This document shows positions 61,974-64,000 of a stretch of DNA of 64,000 nt, piece by piece. Position 1 is the first letter of the stretch. Every line of letters starts with the position of its first letter. Source of the DNA: Pseudomonas sp. P818 (lineage in GTDB: Bacteria > Pseudomonadota > Gammaproteobacteria > Pseudomonadales > Pseudomonadaceae); contig NZ_ATKM01000005.1 of the NCBI RefSeq assembly GCF_000418555.1, positions 186,001 to 250,000 on the forward strand, in the 5' to 3' direction. The notes beneath the pieces were generated by a model that was not told the DNA's origin, made no database searches, and saw only the letters and a program-made list of their open reading frames with translations. Position numbers and translations under genes: made by a program.

Positions 61974-62420
61974 CTACATCACCGGTTGCGGCTCGTGCCC
62001 ACAGCTCAGACAGTGGCTCAGCCACTCACCGAGGAACAGGTTGAGCTGGCTCTTTTCGTCCGGTTGATGCATGGCTGCGTTGGGGTAGGGATAGCGAATA
62101 TGCAGGCGACGGGCATTTTCGGCGCTCACCACTTCAGCCATGCGCGCATCGTGATAGACCCGCACCTGCAATTGCGGCACCGGCAGCCAGGGCAGGCTGT
62201 GTTCCTGGCGCACGCACAGGGTAGTGGTGTAGGGGCAGCTTTCCAGCACTTCCAGCGCCAGCACGCCGAGCAGGTGTTCGCCCTGGCTCAGGGCGACACG
62301 GCGGCTTTCCGTACGTTCGCGCATGTGCGGCAGCAGGCGCATCAGGCGCGCATAGTTGGCCTCGCAAGCGGCCTGCAGCTCGACCAGGTCGACCCGATAG
62401 CGCTCGCGCAAGAGGTTCAC
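61974..62420 (-). CDS. DUF1249 family protein
   Basis: A 148-residue cytoplasmic protein of the YqiB-like DUF1249 family, function unknown. N-terminal YRVDLVELQAACEANYARLM, then LLPHMRERTESRRVALSQGE, LEVLESCPYTTTLCVRQ, LQVRVYHDARMAEVVSAENA and YPYPNAAMHQPDEKSQLNLF are the conserved blocks. It starts at a GTG (62420) overlapping the nudF stop as GTGA, so translation is coupled. The nudF-DUF1249-cpdA order is conserved in Gammaproteobacteria, as in E. coli nudF-yqiB-cpdA. A 180-base gap without further features separates it from cpdA. Confidence 0.85.
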   Translation of the reverse strand: MNLLRERYRVDLVELQAACEANYARLMRLLPHMRERTESRRVALSQGEHLLGVLALEVLESCPYTTTLCVRQEHSLPWLPVPQLQVRVYHDARMAEVVSAENARRLHIRYPYPNAAMHQPDEKSQLNLFLGEWLSHCLSCGHEPQPVM

Positions 62421-63016
62421 GACCACATCCCCCGCACTTCGTCGCGGTTCAGGGCCAGCCATTGCAGGGCGATGATGCTGGCCGCGTTGTTGATGCGCCC
62501 GTCGCGCACCGCAGCCAGGGCATCGGCCAATGGCATCACATGCACGCGAATGTCCTCGCCCTCCTCGGGCAGGCCATGCACGCCTCCGGCGCCGGCGCTG
62601 TCGCAGCGACCGAGGAACAGGTGGACGAACTCATCGGAGCCGCCAGGGGAGGGGAAATACTGGGTGATGGGCCACAGCGGGCCAAGAATCAGATCGGCTT
62701 CCTCGACTGCTTCTCGGCGCGCGACCTCCTCGGGCTCTTCGTCCTTGTCGATCAGCCCGGCGACCAGCTCCAGCAGCCAGGGATTGGCCGCCTTGTCCAT
62801 GGCGCCAACGCGGAACTGCTCGATCAGCACCACCTCGTCGCGCTGCGGGTCGTACGGCAGCACGCAGACGGCATCGTGACGCACGAACAGCTCGCGGGTC
62901 AGCTGCGGCCCCATGTTGCCGGCGAACTGGCGATGGCGCAGCTTGATCCGGTCGAGGCGATAGAAGCCGCGAAAGCAGTTCTCGCGCTCGATGATGTCGA
63001 TGTCGTCTTTGCCCAT
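62417..63016 (-). CDS. nudF: ADP-ribose pyrophosphatase (Nudix)
   Basis: A 199-residue Nudix hydrolase that splits ADP-ribose and ADP-sugars into AMP and sugar phosphate. The Nudix box is GLIDKDEEPEEVARREAVEE (about 98-117), complete for the G-x5-E-x7-R-E-x2-E-E pattern. ENCFRGFYRLDRIKLRHRQF at the N-terminus and FPSPGGSDEFVHLFLGRCD after the box are typical of NudF. ATG 63016 has a GGAG site; an alternative upstream frame crosses the 63034 hairpin and is not used. ADP-heptose is an ADP-sugar too, but no direct link to the LPS genes is shown. Confidence 0.93.
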   Translation of the reverse strand: MGKDDIDIIERENCFRGFYRLDRIKLRHRQFAGNMGPQLTRELFVRHDAVCVLPYDPQRDEVVLIEQFRVGAMDKAANPWLLELVAGLIDKDEEPEEVARREAVEEADLILGPLWPITQYFPSPGGSDEFVHLFLGRCDSAGAGGVHGLPEEGEDIRVHVMPLADALAAVRDGRINNAASIIALQWLALNRDEVRGMWS

Positions 63017-63033
63017 AGAAACTCCAGATGGTT

Positions 63034-63060
63034 GTAACGGGCCTAACCACGGCCCGTTAC
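63034..63060 (-). terminator. hairpin between thiC and nudF
   Basis: GTAACGGGCC and GGCCCGTTAC are perfect 10-base arms with a seven-base loop, 18 bases before nudF. No T run follows on the minus strand, so it may act as terminator of thiC or as an mRNA 5' stem for nudF. Confidence 0.45.
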
Positions 63061-63112
63061 CCGTCACACTAGCGAGCATAGTGCCGCCAGATCAAGCTTC
63101 CATGACGGCCCG

Positions 63113-64000
<888 letters not shown>

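Overview
This 64 kb, GC-rich, gene-dense window is a chromosomal segment of a Pseudomonas (Gammaproteobacteria). The gene order from metY through selO, the MscK-type channel, nhaP2, msrA, dipA, aceFE, glnE, ilvE, the waa/wap lipopolysaccharide core genes, msbA, hldE, parC/parE and cpdA to thiC is the order I recall for PA5025 back to PA4973 of P. aeruginosa PAO1. Several extra genes, the three-lipoyl-domain AceF and the sequence details argue that it is another species, perhaps of the P. mendocina/oleovorans/alcaligenes side; that last step is a guess. I found no tRNA, rRNA, CRISPR array, prophage or insertion sequence, and no gene-free stretch over 300 bases.

Layout. 1-11.1 kb (minus strand): metY (partial), a SLC13-type permease, selO, mscK, nhaP2 and a 601-residue acyl-CoA dehydrogenase. 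11.1-19.6 kb: a nitronate monooxygenase and rlmJ, each next to a REP-like inverted repeat, then two c-di-GMP-related genes (an HD-GYP protein and dipA), msrA, a small YjfB-like gene, an exported protein of unknown role and a small CopD-like membrane protein. 19.6-28.4 kb: aceEF (minus) diverging from glnE and ilvE, with two GntR-type operator dyads in between. 28.5-51.0 kb: the lipopolysaccharide region. waaF-waaC-waaG-waaP, a GT9 glycosyltransferase, wapP-wapQ, a double-kinase protein, wapO, wapH, a GT-A-like glycosyltransferase, ssg and wapR form one tightly overlapped plus-strand run. A convergent pair follows (a kinase-like protein and a second GT-A-like glycosyltransferase), then waaL, msbA, mig-14, dnpA and hldE. 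51.2-53.7 kb: two acyl-CoA dehydrogenases, one of which lacks the catalytic glutamate. 53.7-64 kb (minus strand): a PqiC-like lipoprotein, parC, a retropepsin-like protease, a phytase-like exported protein, parE, a YqiA-type esterase, cpdA, a DUF1249 protein, nudF and thiC (partial).

How the genes work together. HldE makes the ADP-heptose precursor. WaaC and WaaF add the two inner-core heptoses, and WaaP with the other kinase-like proteins phosphorylates them. WapO is expected to carbamoylate heptose, while WaaG, WapH, WapR and the additional glycosyltransferases build the outer core. MsbA flips lipid A-core across the inner membrane and WaaL attaches O antigen. The accessory content of this locus (GT9 gene, a diverged pair of GT-A-like paralogues, a pseudokinase-like gene and a G8 tract inside wapR) is the most likely place for strain-specific surface chemistry. 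The tandem acyl-CoA dehydrogenases, with one catalytic and one apparently non-catalytic chain, look like a candidate heteromeric enzyme.
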